Shown: piece after piece, positions 14,601 to 27,100 of the stretch | Numbering within the stretch: the first letter of the stretch is position 1 | Layout of the letters: each line of letters opens with the position of its first letter | Notes under the pieces: generated by a model | Told to the model about the DNA's origin: nothing | Seen by the model: only the letters and a program-made list of their open reading frames with translations | Databases searched by the model: none | Assembly: GCA_013397455.1 (NCBI GenBank) | Contig: VYZB01000377.1 | Coordinates: 697,449 to 761,448 of the forward strand | Reading direction: 5' to 3' | From: Crotophaga sulcirostris | Lineage: Eukaryota > Chordata > Aves > Cuculiformes > Crotophagidae | Length of the DNA: 64,000 nucleotides | Translations under genes and position numbers: made by a program

Positions 14601-14788
14601 ATAGAAAAATTTCCTAATTCCAGGCCTAGAGAGCAACATAAAGATTAGATGTTATCTTGTTCTGTTTTCCAACAGAATATTCAAAGAATATTCAATTAAT
14701 TCTTCAATCAGGAAAGAAGTATTTTAGCAAATTCTTTCGAGTTCAGAGAAATTTCAGTGCAATGGTGTTTTGTTTTTATTTTCCCCAG
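8661..14788. other. Unique noncoding DNA
   Basis: Nothing beyond the AAAC-rich tract at 9421-9503. A 100-codon minus-strand frame (9954-10256) is hydrophobic and motif-free, and it overlaps an opposing open frame. I regard both as chance. Confidence 0.55.
9421..9503. repeat. AAAC/AACC-rich tract
   Basis: Low-complexity A and C sequence (caaccaaacaa units, acccaacc, cccccc). Similar tracts occur at 17131-17200 and 29118-29204. Confidence 0.65.
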
Positions 14789-14896
14789 GACCGTATCTGC
14801 CAGGAGATGGCAGAGGAAGAATCAAGTACTGAAGGCTTAAGGGAGAAACAGGAAATCAAGCTGTTTTATAACTACATATCCGATAAGATGTACTAA
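14789..14896 (+). other. Candidate terminal exon (unknown gene)
   Basis: A long pyrimidine-rich run (ttttgtttttattttcccc) ends in CAG at 14786-14788, a strong 3' splice-site sequence. The next 108 bases are less AT-rich than the flanks and stay open: DRICQEMAEEESSTEGLREK, then QEIKLFYNYISDKMY, and a TAA stop at 14894-14896. The acidic, lysine-rich composition looks coding. I do not recognise the protein. No partner exon was identified, and the nearest AATAAA sequences I noticed are about 0.85-1 kb downstream (near 15755 and 15910). It could be a real last exon, part of a noncoding transcript, or chance. Confidence 0.25.
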
Positions 14897-15373
14897 ACAC
14901 AGCTGACATAACTAATTAATATGTACATTTATGAACGGCATCCTAAATTATTAAAAAAGGCATTTTTAGACAGGAAAAGGAAAATTGTTTATACAGTTTT
15001 GTCCTCATCTTTACAGCTCTCTTTTTTTTACCTAGCACAGAGAAACGTTACATAGGTAGAAAAGAATGCACACATGTAGCCAGTGTGTTATGCCAATCCA
15101 TTGCTCCTCGGTGTACTTTTAAAACATGACAGACAAGTATAATTATTTATCTCTTATTTATTATAGTTTTCTCTGTGTTAGCCTGTATCCAAAGGAAAAC
15201 GCAATTCCTTTTGCAAAACACCATTGAATCAAATGACACTACAGAAAATCACATGGTGCTGCGACATTGAGTATCAATTAAATATTGTTGAATATTCTTC
15301 CACCTCCCTTCTTCTCACCCTCATGATTTCATGGTTTGTGGAGTTTCAGACTAAAGTAAGCAGGATTTTCTCG
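14897..15373. other. Unique noncoding DNA
   Basis: Follows the exon candidate at 14789-14896 and would be its 3' untranslated region if that candidate is real. No AATAAA is obvious within this interval. Confidence 0.5.
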
Positions 15374-15434
15374 TACTAGTGCAGTTGGACTTGACGATCT
15401 TAAAGGCCCTTTCCAACCTTAATGATTCCATGAC
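15374..15434 (+). mobile_element. Very short CR1 3' end
   Basis: About 60 bases match the plus-strand CR1 terminus: gttggacttgacgatctt, then aaaggccctttccaacctt, ending in a tail resembling aatgattccatgac. No CR1 sequence is evident upstream, so this is an extreme 5'-truncated insertion or the last surviving part of an older one. The tail has decayed to about one imperfect repeat unit. Confidence 0.85.
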
Positions 15435-17130
15435 AGTGTAGTTATCTCCTTTAGCAACACACAGGTTTCTATGTAAGCCCTCTACAGCTCTAAAATGTAA
15501 CTGCCTAGATATCCCGGAATATTCTGCCAAAAGCCATCTATTCCAATGTTCACTCTGTTCAGTTAAGTGCCCAGATTCCTCCTCTCTTCCCTTTCACCCA
15601 TGTCATTACTCTCTGAGCAGCAATAAGTGCTTTGGCACGCTCCTGGCCTTCAAAGCACTTAGATGAAGTAGTCTTTATCTACTTCTGATGCTTCCAGAAG
15701 GAAGCACTGCAACATATTTTATGGCTTCTGTGACTCTGAATTCTCTTTGTGATAATAAAATAAACCCTGTTTCCCTATCGTTTGTTAAGTGCATTTTGGG
15801 AAAACTGAAGCCTGAGGTTTTGTTAAATAACAGTTTCTGTACAAGTCCTAATGTTGAATGGAAGAAAATGGTCTTAGTTCACATCCGTACAGTTTCTTAT
15901 TGATACATATAATAAAATATTGGTGCTCATGCATTAACAATTACATGAAATTCTTAGTTTAAACAATCAAGCAGAATCCTACAAAGCCATTCTGAATAAC
16001 TACTATAAATCTTTCTGATATCTTGGGCAATTTTTGAACAAATATTTATAAGCTTTCCTATAGACAAGAAAATTCAGTCTTGTCAACTGTGTGGGCACGT
16101 ATGACTACTGCAAAAAAAAAATAATTCTTATTTACTAGATTTCTAGTCTTACGTCTTTTAAAACCTTCGAATCTCCCATACGAATGTGATCAGATTTAAA
16201 ATAACATATTGCATATAATGTAATTTCTGTAATAAGTGAATCTGTTTCTCCCCCATTTCTAGTTAGTTTCACTTGTTAGAAAGAACCTTACTTGTCATTA
16301 AAAGTTTGTCTTGAAGAGTTACTTCAGGAAGTTGCAACATTGTCCAGAATCTTTCAAAAGTGTTTGCTCTATTGCTCACATTTATAACTAGACTGAAATA
16401 TATTTTCAAGTCATTACTTGAAAAGCCACTTGGCTGTTCTTGTCCTTATGAACAATTTTTTTCTTAGACACTGTGCAATCTTAATGTTATTTGGAAGAGA
16501 CTGATCTTTTCCCATAAGAAAACAGAATTTCACACAAAGTTTCAGAAAGTAGTAAGAGAGGGTTGCCTACCTATACCTACTGCATCTTAATATCTTAATG
16601 ATGTAACAGAGAAAGACATGGGATATTTTTTAGAGGTAGTTTGGGTGTGATACATATGATTTATGGTGAATCTTATGAACTAATTTGACTGTCAGCACTG
16701 TACCTATTAACACACCAAATACAACATATGCAGGCAACACTACTCACAAAATGTAATCAAAATATATATGCAGTCCAATAGTCCTTACCAGCTCTAGCTC
16801 AAATATCATTCTATATATGTGCTGTGAGATGGTACAGAAGAGCATTACCAGTAAGTCAGGTATCTTTTCTGTGTCAGACACTTTTTCTTCTAATCGTGCA
16901 TTCATTGATTTTAAAGCTTAAATGTTTTTGATTGAATTATCAAATATTTATTACTAAATGCTATCCTTCCTTTTACTTATTAGTCAGCCAGACTGCATAA
17001 GGACTCAGATTTGGCTTTGAAGCCAAAACACCAGCCTGAAGTTTGAAAACTCTGAACATACAGCCCATCAATGTTTATACAATGAGCTCAGAGAAATATG
17101 CAAGCCATTTAAGGAAATTGGGTGGGGAAA

Positions 17131-17200
17131 AAAAAAACCAAACAAAAAATCCCAAACAAAACCCACAACAGCAGCAGAACAAAAACCCATGCCAAGAAAA
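17131..17200. repeat. AAAC-rich tract with CAG units
   Basis: A-rich sequence with caaacaaa and cagcagcag units. The open frame through it encodes only Q/N/K/P low-complexity residues, so it is not considered coding. Confidence 0.65.
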
Positions 17201-17901
17201 CCACACCACAACTGTCCAGTTTCAAGTTTTTCTTTTAAGACCTCCGTCAGATTGAATAGTCTCTAAATAGTATCTGATGAAATAGCTACAGAATAGTATC
17301 CCAGCAGAAATCCACACAGGGCACACTCATATCATTGCAGAACTGCTGATTCTACATAAATAAATAATCCTGAACCTTAAATCTTGCTATGTTTCTCTTT
17401 GGTTTTGTGTTTACTTTATTTGGATATTCTGAACTGCCAGTCTGGCTGGGAATAGATAAAACAGAGTACTTAAAGCAGAGTAGCAGTTCAGCACGATATT
17501 AGTTAAAGTATCAACTAACCTCTTGCTTTGCATTTCAATAGGTTAAAATTTAAAAATTATCTAGTTTCCAATAAATTTATCAGAATAAAATTTGGTAGTA
17601 ACAGGAGTCCAAAACATATTTATGTATCTTTATTTATATTTATTCATGTAACTTTATTTCCTTCTCTTGATTGGTAATGATTAAAAATAATACAGATACA
17701 TAGCTTTTCTTGGAAGACACATAATTTTCAGTGACATCTAGAAATACATGCCTTTGTGCTTTTAAAAAGCATTAGACCTTTCAAGAAATAATTTTATTAC
17801 AAATACCACCCTCAGGCTCTTTGTAGGACAGTACAGCCATTAATAAGCTTTGTTATTGCATGTGATATGATTTACACTCAACTCTAATGACTTACAATCC
17901 A

Positions 17902-17919
17902 TTTTTTTTTTTTTTGGCA
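17902..17919 (+). repeat. T14 run ending in GGCAG
   Basis: Fourteen T residues followed by ggcag. It is shaped like a 3' splice site, but the sequence after it shows no coding frame of note. Confidence 0.6.
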
Positions 17920-19463
17920 GTATGAGAAAATTAGCTCTGTTTTCCTGGCACAATTAGTTGCAAGTCCTTCATTTTCATTCTGCTGAAAACTGAAGGACAA
18001 ATCAGTGATAACAGAATCAAGCACTTGGGTAGTCAGCGAAGATTGTTGTCTAGGAGCAATTTATCATGTAAATGGAGCCTGCTTTGTTTTATGGAAATCT
18101 GAAAACAGCTTTCTGCATGATTGAAGCCTTTGTCAATGAAAGCCCCTTCAAAATGTGACAAATGTTTCTTTTCTCTGGGAGATGCTGAAAAGGACTTAAC
18201 TGATAAAAACTATATATACACTTACTATTTTTATCCAGGGCATACACATACATAGCATTCTGAGGATCTAGCAATCCTGCCAGAAATATAAGATTTTCTC
18301 CATATTGAATCAATTCTGCTTTAGGGAGAAATCATTTCATTCTAGAGGATACAAAAAATTTCTTTGTTTCACCCATGCTATGCATAAATATTAATTACCA
18401 TGATCATAAATAAACAAAACCCAGTCCGAAGTGGTTTCCCAGAGAAAAATGAAGTATGTTACAGATGATTTCCAAGGCTTTTTGGAACGTTAACTGTATG
18501 CTTATTAATTGTCACATTTGTCACACACCTATTTATGTCAAAGAAGTCACTTGCAGGATCTCATTATCTCACAGACCTCCTCCTTCCCACTCTGTCTACC
18601 TGCAGTCATTTTCTATTGCATGTCATGGCTATATTTCAGCTCCCACAGGTGAATTACGATGAATATTCCACTGTGAGAAAACGATATCATGATAGGATTT
18701 TACATCTTTTACAACACAGACTAAGGATTTTACTTTTTTAATATAATTGAAAAATTACGGTTCACAGAGTCCCTTCAAATACATTTATCTGATTGTTCAT
18801 TTAAGGAAATATTCTTAAACCACCTTAGCCATAAGCCAAGTACAAAAGTAACATGAAAAACAGTTTATAAGAACCGTGACATCCAACACAAACCTAAATT
18901 CAGCAAGCAATAATCTAAAATTAACAAGAAATTCCCACCTTCTATTATAGAGACAATAATTTTCAACAGACTACACATAAATGAGTTGTACCAGCAAGTG
19001 GAATAGGGCTTTAACTGTTCCATTTATGTTCTGTTTGCTTGAATCAAAAATCCATAGAGACATAATTCTTGTTTTGCATGTATTTGCTTAGCCTATACAA
19101 AAGCATTAGTATTATCTAAGCGATGAAAAAATGTAAATCTCAAAATAAGTCTGAATTTCTTCTTTTTACTTAGTTTTCCTAAATGTCTTTTATCCCTTTT
19201 AATTGCCTAGGGAGATTTTGGCACTCAAGGAGGTTTTTGGTTTAGAAGGTATACTGGGTATAAACACACAGAGATATCTCCTCCCCCCTTATAGAAGGGG
19301 ACGACATTCACATATTCCTACTCCCTGCACCCCTAGATGAAAGAGATATCATCCACCAGAGGGCTTTAGCTATTTCAGTTATTGTCTATGTCCTAAATCT
19401 ACTCCCTCAAAACAATGCGATTTCTCTCCAACTGATTGTTTCGGTTTGGTTTTTTTTTTTTGA

Positions 19464-19500
19464 GGGGGTGAGGGAGCTGGTGGGGATGTGATGGGTAGGG
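19464..19500 (+). other. G-quadruplex motif
   Basis: Five G runs occur on the plus strand at 19464-19468, 19472-19474, 19482-19485, 19493-19495 and 19498-19500. Loops of 3, 7 and 7 bases separate the first four, so the stretch satisfies the usual G3+N1-7 rule. A run of 12 T residues lies directly upstream. It stands out in an otherwise G-poor window. Confidence 0.75.
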
Positions 19501-22088
19501 CATCATCTTTGTTTTTTTTGAACCACCAAAATGCAAAAATTGTTATAGCAGCCAGGTAATTACTCATTATGTCCCTCCTTTATTCAAGATCCCAGAAACA
19601 GGAGCCATGTTACCCAGCCACAGACATTAGCAGGAGCATAAACCCTTACCCCTCAGTAAGTTTTCCAGACAGCCCTAGATTGGCCATGCCACTGGCATAA
19701 AAGAAATGCTGGGAGTTTTATCCTGAGAAGGTAGTCAGAGCAAGTTCAGCTGTTCCTACCTACCTATTTTTAAAACTTAGATGACAATTAACCCAAGCCT
19801 CAGCAAACTTTTCCTCTTAGAAACAGTGAGAAATAATATTCTTGTATCTTTCAATTACTGACCTTTCTGAACTCGCACTAGGAGAATGACAACCTTCAGC
19901 TATTTGCACAGAAAAATAATTTTCAGTTTCTTCATCAGCATGTATGTAAAATGTGGGAAAAATAAATTGCTTTCACTTGGCAGATGTAGGAGAAGATTCT
20001 GGTATAGATATTTCTATTTCAGCAAGAACCAGACCATAGAGGGATTAAGTGAAACAAAGAACAGAAGGAAAAAACTTGAACTACTACTATAATAAAGTCA
20101 TTGCAAAATTCTTCCTTTGGTACCAGTAAAATCCAAAGCACGTCAAGAAATCTGTGTTTGTCCCATCGGATAAAATGTATTCTTGGTTGCGGAAGATTTC
20201 TGTGTTGTAATCACATTCACTTGAAAAATAGTAATTACTTTAATAATAATAACAAAAAATACACACTCTGCCTGATACCACTCAATCTGGCCAGCCAAAA
20301 CCCATCTATTTCACTTATGCTATTTAGTATCCTGGAAGTCCTAGCCAGTCTTATCAGCAGTGTTCATCATCTCCACTTGTTTGCAGCCACATCATACTTT
20401 CTACACAGCCTGTATATTAATTTTGGTTGATCTGAATTCTACCTACCAGGCAGAAGTCTGTGTTTAATGACTCTCCAGTGTGAACTGACCAATCTATATC
20501 ATGTGTATCTTTACAGATTTACATTTATTGGTTACAGATATCCTGGAACACATCTTTATACCCATCTTTGGTTTTTGTACTTTTAATACTGAGTATATGG
20601 TATGACCCAACAGAAGCGAAACAAACAATGCTAAAAAATTATTCATAATTGTATATCTGCTTTCCTTTGCTTCTGAATTTTGTCATCACACCTATGATGA
20701 AGTATGACAGATGCAGCAGATTTTAATTATGTGAAATGATGTAAGTTAATTTTAAAGTCCTGCACTCTAACACAATCATTTTCCTTCAAATAATTTTTTA
20801 ACATTTTTTATTTCATTCCAGAACACATAAAACTTCTGCACAGACTCATCTTTGCAACTTATTTTTTTAAATCAAAACACTTTCTCCGTGTTAGACTTCA
20901 TTTTAAAATTCATTTTTTTCCCTTAGCTTCCAATATATTCAAGTTTGATAAAACCTAATGAGCTTAGAGGCAGTCAAATTAAGACATGCATTTTTTTACA
21001 TAAGTAATCTTCTTTAATAGAAGCCACTTTTATTACCAACTTTTTATTCACTTTCTGTGACAGAAGAGAAAATAATTTTAATTTCAATGGATACAGACTT
21101 TAATGGAACTCTCTAAAGCTTTACCAAATCTCCATCAGCCTTCTAAATTTGGTCAAAAGGTTCATAGCAATGAAGTCCCAAAGTGAGAAAATTTGCCTGG
21201 ATTACATACTAGTCAGTAAGAATATTTTTGTATTTTCTTTCGTATTTCAGCAGAGATTTGATTTCTTCCCTCAGGTTAGTACAACTAAGGAGACTGGGTG
21301 ATGGGTTATGAGTTATCAGGGACAAGGTTTCTGGCTCAAGTTGAAAATAATGGTGGACAAAGGCTGCTCAGGTAATTGAGTGTTTATGCCTGCAACCATA
21401 TTGTGTTCAACCTTCATCAGACTGATAATATCTCCAGATAAATCATCTTAGTAAACCATTTTCATAATTTGGAACCCACGTGTGCTAAGAGACTGGTAGC
21501 CAACTGAAATATTTTTCATTAACCCAAATGCTCTTTTTCCGGTAAAATCAAGTTACAAGGGAGAAGAAAACACTGTAGAACAACTCAGTTATAAAATACC
21601 CCTTAATAATGCTAAAGAATAGAGTTAACACATGACATGAAGTAGCTGCCAGGAGACTATTACCACAGAACAACTTGTTTTTAATTTCAAAGAAAACCAG
21701 AGCTAATTAAACATTTGAGAAACAAAATATAATGGGTTTTGATAAAAAATATAAACCATCATGTTTCAGTTTTTATTATTCTTCCACCTAGCTTTATCAC
21801 AAACACTACTTATCTGATAGAAGCTCCAGGGAAAAATGAAGATATATAGATATATAAAGCTGAAAACTTTCAGTATCAAACACTATGGCAACACTGCTTA
21901 TTTGAAATGCTCTGTTGTTCTTTAATGAGCAGATAAACTCACATAAGCTGCCTGAAGCAAATTTTAAATGAACATTAAATACTTCCCCACTTTTAAGCAG
22001 TAAAAACAAATCTTGGAAAGTCTGATCTACTTAAAGAAAAAACAAATGGGTGTCTCTATGTTCTCTTGTTTAAAAATTCAAACTAAAC

Positions 22089-22110
22089 TAATAATAATAA
22101 TAACAATAAA
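22089..22110. repeat. TAA microsatellite
   Basis: About five TAA units and an imperfect extension (taacaataa). Confidence 0.7.
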
Positions 22111-23057
22111 AATCTCAGAGACCTGTAGCCTATGTTATTTCACCTTTGTTTAAAATAAAAATGCCAGCCTCTGTTCCCCCCCAAGCAAAAACCCTCAAAC
22201 AAACAGACACCCCTAGCCCTAATATATTCCACCATTATTAAAAAGGAATATAAAATTGAAAAAAATCCAATGCTTTCCCCTGATAATTTTTTTTGCAAGT
22301 CTGGCAGTTGAGGCAGGAAGATAAAACTTATGAACTAAGAAAGAAAACACCACTATCCTATTTCATAATAGCATAGATTGCACTTGACAAATTTTGTTGG
22401 GTGGAAAATGCACAAGAGAAGAATGAGTTCAAATAGTTCCCTGTGGAAGTTAATAACTTTGGATATCAAGTATTCTGGGAGAAAAACAAACAAACAAATT
22501 TCTTCTTTTAGAGTTTGCTATATTTTAAACGTACTACAAACTTTTTAATAATTCATTTCAAAAACAAGGTATCAATAAATGACACTTCTTTGAGCACAAA
22601 AGAAGATATAATTAGCTTAGTGACTCAGTTTTTAAAATCAGAAGATAACAATATTATTATCTAGCCCAACCTCCATTGCAATGCTGATGATAAGATTTCA
22701 GCCTGTAATTCCTTCACCATATACACGATTTCTGCTGTTTTTACTATAAGATGCCTCTGTCATTACAGCATAGATTGTAGAAAAGACACACATTAACATA
22801 AGTGCATTGCAAGTTTAAAATCTGATCTCTGGGTTTCTTTTAAGATATAAAGTAGTAGGGGAAAGTTAGGGGTGATCACTATTGCATTGCATAAAAATGC
22901 CATTTTTAGTCATGAACAGAAACACAGCATGGTAGACACTTTTGAGTAACTATAAAGTTCACTGATCAGTGAAGTTTTTGTGGATTTTAAAGTTTTGAAT
23001 TGCAGTAGCAAAATTAAAATTAAATCTGCACTATATTTCTCCATTTCTTTAAAAGTT

Positions 23058-24180
23058 GTCATATAATCATTTAAGTTGGAAATGACCTTTAAAATTATTG
23101 AGTTCAATCCTTAACCTAGCACTGTCAACTTCCAATGTCTTTCCTGTAGTGAGGGCCCCAAAACTGAACACAGTATTTGAGGTGTGATGTTACCAGCACT
23201 GAGCATAGGGGCAAAGCTCTCTGTTCAGCCAGGCTGGTGGTCTTCCCCACCATCTCATCTTTCAACACATTGGGATAGCCAGCTCCTCTGCCTTTAATAT
23301 TTCCTCTTGACAAACGGCCAGATTTAATGGACTTCTTTGCCCTTTAGGACTGCCTCCCAAAGGACGCTGTCAGCCATGCTCCTAAACAGGCCAAAGTCTG
23401 GCCTCTGGGAATCCAAGGCAGCAGTCCTGCTTTCCCCCTTCCTCACTTCTCCCAGGAACTGAAAACTCCATCACTTCATGATCAGTATGCCCAAGATGGC
23501 CTCCAGCTACCACATCATCCACAAGTCTTTCTCTGCTAGTGAATACCAGGTCCAACGAGGCTCCCTCCCTGATTGGCTCACTCATCAGCTGTGTCAGGCA
23601 GTTATCCTTCACACACTCCAGAAACCTCCTGGACTGTTTCCCCTCTACCATGTTATATTTCCAGCAGACATCTGACGCCCATGAGGGCAAGGACTAGCAA
23701 TCATGAGGCTTCTCCTAGCTGCTTATAGAATAATTCATCTGCTTCTTCATCTCAGTTGGGTGGCCTGTAACTCCTACCACAGTATCTGTCTCGTTAGCCT
23801 TCCCTGATTCTTACCCATAAACGCTCCACCACATCCTCACAATCATTAAGCTCCAGACAATCCAAATGCACTCTAACATGCAAGGTTACCCCACCACCTC
23901 TCTTTCCTTGCCTATACCTTCTGAAGAGTTTATAGCCTTCCATCACAGCACTACAGCTGTGCGAGTCATGCCACCATGTTTCCATGACGGAACTTTATCA
24001 GTTTTTCTGCTGCACAGTGGCTTCCAGATCCTCCTGTTTGTTGCTCATGCTGCATGCTTTGGCTTAGAGGCATTTCAGCTGGGTTGTCAGCCATGCTACC
24101 TTCTTAGAGGAACACGCCTTTGAGGTGTTACAGTGGTGTTTGCTTGTTAGATCCTATTGCATGAGTTAGTCCCTAGCTCA
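23058..24180 (-). mobile_element. CR1 LINE with internal deletions
   Basis: A minus-strand CR1 copy. It starts near 24180, upstream of the ORF2 endonuclease, and ends at about 23058 in a decayed CR1 3' tail (plus strand: atataatcatttaagttgga, then aatgaccttt). The order on the minus strand is endonuclease, the linker after it, a short piece of the C-terminal reverse-transcriptase region, then the 3' tail. Almost the whole polymerase core is absent at a junction near 23210, and a second loss lies near 23125 between the C-terminal piece and the tail. Most CR1 copies are 5'-truncated, so keeping the 5' coding part while losing the middle is less usual. Confidence 0.9.
23125..24115 (-). pseudogene. 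CR1 ORF2 remnant: endonuclease, polymerase core missing
   Basis: Minus-strand translation shows the start of the apurinic-type endonuclease (QLKCL near 24075, then NKQEDLEATVQQ). It continues with METWWHDSH at about 23985-23962, which keeps the glutamate of the catalytic ET motif, and then YKLFRRYRQGKRGGG. Further on are SRRFLECVKDN and LGHTDHEVMEF, the SDH-type motif with Ser replaced by Thr. After the endonuclease come AEELAIPM and PPAWLNREL in other frames. The sequence then jumps to SHLKYCVQFWGPHYRKDI, which belongs near the end of the reverse transcriptase. The FADD-containing palm is absent. Frameshifts and stops make it non-functional. Confidence 0.88.
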
Positions 24181-27100
24181 TCTCCATAAGACTTCAGCTG
24201 TGCTCCAGTGTACACAGTACCTCTCAAAGCAAGAGACTTATGATGCTTTAAGACATTTAAACTGTCTAGTGTTGAACTTTAAGGAAATAAAATTCAGGGC
24301 TAGATGAAGACAGAAATATCATGAGCAAATTAATATCAGTATCGTATTTTTATAAAGTTGTTCACATTTGCACATAATACTTATTATTTTCGCCAACATT
24401 TCTAAAATATGCTAAAATCAGGACACCAAGGTGTCTGGAATCTTATAAACACGTTAAAAAGACAAAAATTGCAGAGGCCACTGAAACTACAGAAGAGAAT
24501 CAAAGAAAGTGAGAGTAATAAATTGATGTAGATCATATTAGAGAGAAGTAAAAAATACCAAAATAGAGCTCTGGTATTTTAAGCCACAGCCCACTGCCCT
24601 ACTCATTTTTCCCAGTTAAACTTAAAACAATTAGTCCTTTCTAATTTCAAAGGATGTTTTAGCTGCTTAAACCACACAGAAATATGGAGAACTGAACAGC
24701 ATTAAACTGCTCTGAACATATTAAAATTAAAATATTAGGCTTTAGTCTTAGTTCTATGAAAATTAATGCTTTGCAGCTTTAGAATCTCATCACAGTGTAT
24801 TAATCAAGCCATAAAAATACAAATTAGCTTTTTAGTATAGAAAAATGCTTTCTGAAATGATTTCAATAGTAATAAATTTCCTATCTATGTTTTTTTAATT
24901 ACATCTTTTAAATTATATGAATCTGTCTTATTCAACCTTCACACTTGTGTTTATTTCTATTTAATGCTTAAATAAAAGTCCTGCGTACATAGAAACAGCA
25001 TAAATGAAATAATATTGCTCTTCATAGTACACACCCTGTCCTATCAGGAAGTCAGGACAATGTTTTATATTTATTGTGATGAATAGAACAACATATTTAT
25101 CATTATAAAGGTCATAGTTTTGTCAAGCAATCTTTATTCCTCAGCCTGATAGATTGGCCAGTGAAGAGTATAACTTTAGACAGCATTGCACTTTCCACAT
25201 GATGCTTAATACTGAGATAATAAAATGATATGTGAGCAGTGCATAGACAGATCTGTGAGGCAGGGGCAGGGTAAAAGGTAGCCCAGGAAAAATCCAAGCA
25301 GGCTGTGGAAACAGCAGTGAATATTCAGAAGAGATGAGAGCCCTGTAAGAGGTGTGAAAGGTAGAGAGGTGAAGGCTGACATTAGTAAATAAGTCTGGGA
25401 AGATGCACAACAAGACAGAAGTTTCCAAACAACACAGCACAGATGCTGGGCAGAGGGAAGAATCAGGAATTGCCATTGAGAAATACACCAACTGTGAAGG
25501 TACTAATCACAGTCAGCATTCAGAAAGGTTTGATTTACGCAATGCCTGAAGAAAAAAATTTATCCAGATCCTGGGGAAAAAATGTTCAGAAAAGTTTTGC
25601 AATGAGAGCACTGTCACAGACTTACTCTTTCCTGTATATTTTCACTCAACTATCATAAATAATGTATGTTTCCAAGGAATTTCAAATGGTCACACTTAGA
25701 AACATCATCAAAATATGCATAAAATACTAGGTATTAAACTATTAACTGTGTAAGTGTACTGCACACATACACATAAGGAAGTGGAGAAAGGATTAAGAGA
25801 AAGCATAAATTTGTTGGAATAAAATAGCACTTTAGTTAGACCGTTCCTTAGCTACATTGTAAATGCATGTCTAAAACACTTATACTAAACCAAAAAGTAA
25901 TAAGTAACAGTAAGCACTCCTAACATCTTAGAAAAGGTAAAAAACCCTGCCAGGCCTATGTTAACTTAACAGCCTCAGTTATCACATTTCAGTAAAGGAG
26001 CAGTATTTAATAGCTGAGGTGCAGCTGCTATCTAAAATGCTTAAATATTTCAGGACTTCAACTGCTCTTCTTAAAACGCTATGTTAACTAATGGTTTGGT
26101 TTTCTTCCTTCCATTTCACTGTTATATTTCTGCTATTTCCCTCTTGGGTTACTGCAGGCTCTGAACACCACTTTTCAATAGCAGGTACCCTAATCACCTT
26201 AATGGTGCAGGATAAGCCTGAAATACCATCATGTAGCGTGTACAAGAGGAAAGGGATTTTTTAGGATTAGCTAGGATAATACTACAGGATCCACTACTGG
26301 GAAAAATCCACTCTTTCCTAACACAGGCAGGAGCTGCTAAAACTGTCCAGTCAGTACTTCAATAATTTTCTACAGCCTAATGGACAGAAGGTGGAACCTA
26401 GTGAAACTCCAAAATTAAAAAAATCTAAACCCCCAAAATCCAAAAAAAGCTATAGAAAAAAAAGAAAAAGCCTCGCTGTAATAAAGAGAGTAGGAACCAC
26501 TTCAGCTGTTAGTAAACATAAGCGATACAAGCACGGCAATTTCCTTCAAAGAAGGGGTTTTGTTTGTTTTTGCGAATGCCGAGTTTGGTCAGAGTGTTAA
26601 AATGAATTGCTATCAGCTTTCATACATCGAGAAGAACCCTCTCCAGCATTTCATTGTTCAGCACACATGCATCATGCACTGCAATCTTGGTGAGAGATTC
26701 GATTCAGCTGTAAAGGCACTATTATCATTCAAACTTTAAAAAATATTTATTCATACACACACACCCCATATAAGTAACACTCTCAGACATGGACTATTCC
26801 CTGGTTAAATAAAACTACTTCATGGCTCGCTGAGCCTGCCACTGCATCAGTCATGTGTATCTGCGTCAATCAAAGCAGTTCAAGGACCTGAGCGCATTTT
26901 GGGGATCCACTTCACTTTGGTTGACAACTGATTTGCAAGGTACATTTCATCTCTCCTGCATATCAAGATCACAAGCTACATTAGAGAATGAGCAGTATGG
27001 ATTTATGATTTGGACACTACAAAGAGAAAAAAAATAAACAGGATGAAATGGGAGAAATTGGTGAGAAAAATAAACACAAATGTTATTTTCCTCTCAGTTC

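Larger units (their letters stand above)
15435..23057. other. Unique AT-rich noncoding DNA
   Basis: Holds the AAAC-rich tract (17131), the T14-GGCAG run (17902), the G-quadruplex motif (19464) and a TAA repeat (22089). The 109-codon frame at 20101-20430 is low-complexity in part (N-rich) and matches nothing I know. Confidence 0.55.

Noticed and set aside
19379..19567. Minus-strand frame with proline-rich segment
   Set aside because: The proline and lysine runs are the complement of the G-quadruplex motif and the T run.
20101..20430. 109-codon plus-strand frame
   Set aside because: It includes an N/K low-complexity stretch from AT-rich DNA and has no motif or splice context.
22655..22690. 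Possible CR1 3' tail (tctagcccaacctcc)
   Set aside because: Only about 15 bases resemble the tail, and no flanking CR1 sequence supports it.
26391..26600. Lysine/proline-rich frame resembling a nuclear or ribosomal protein
   Set aside because: The residues come from an A-rich tract (aaa, cca codons). There is no family pattern and no splice signals.
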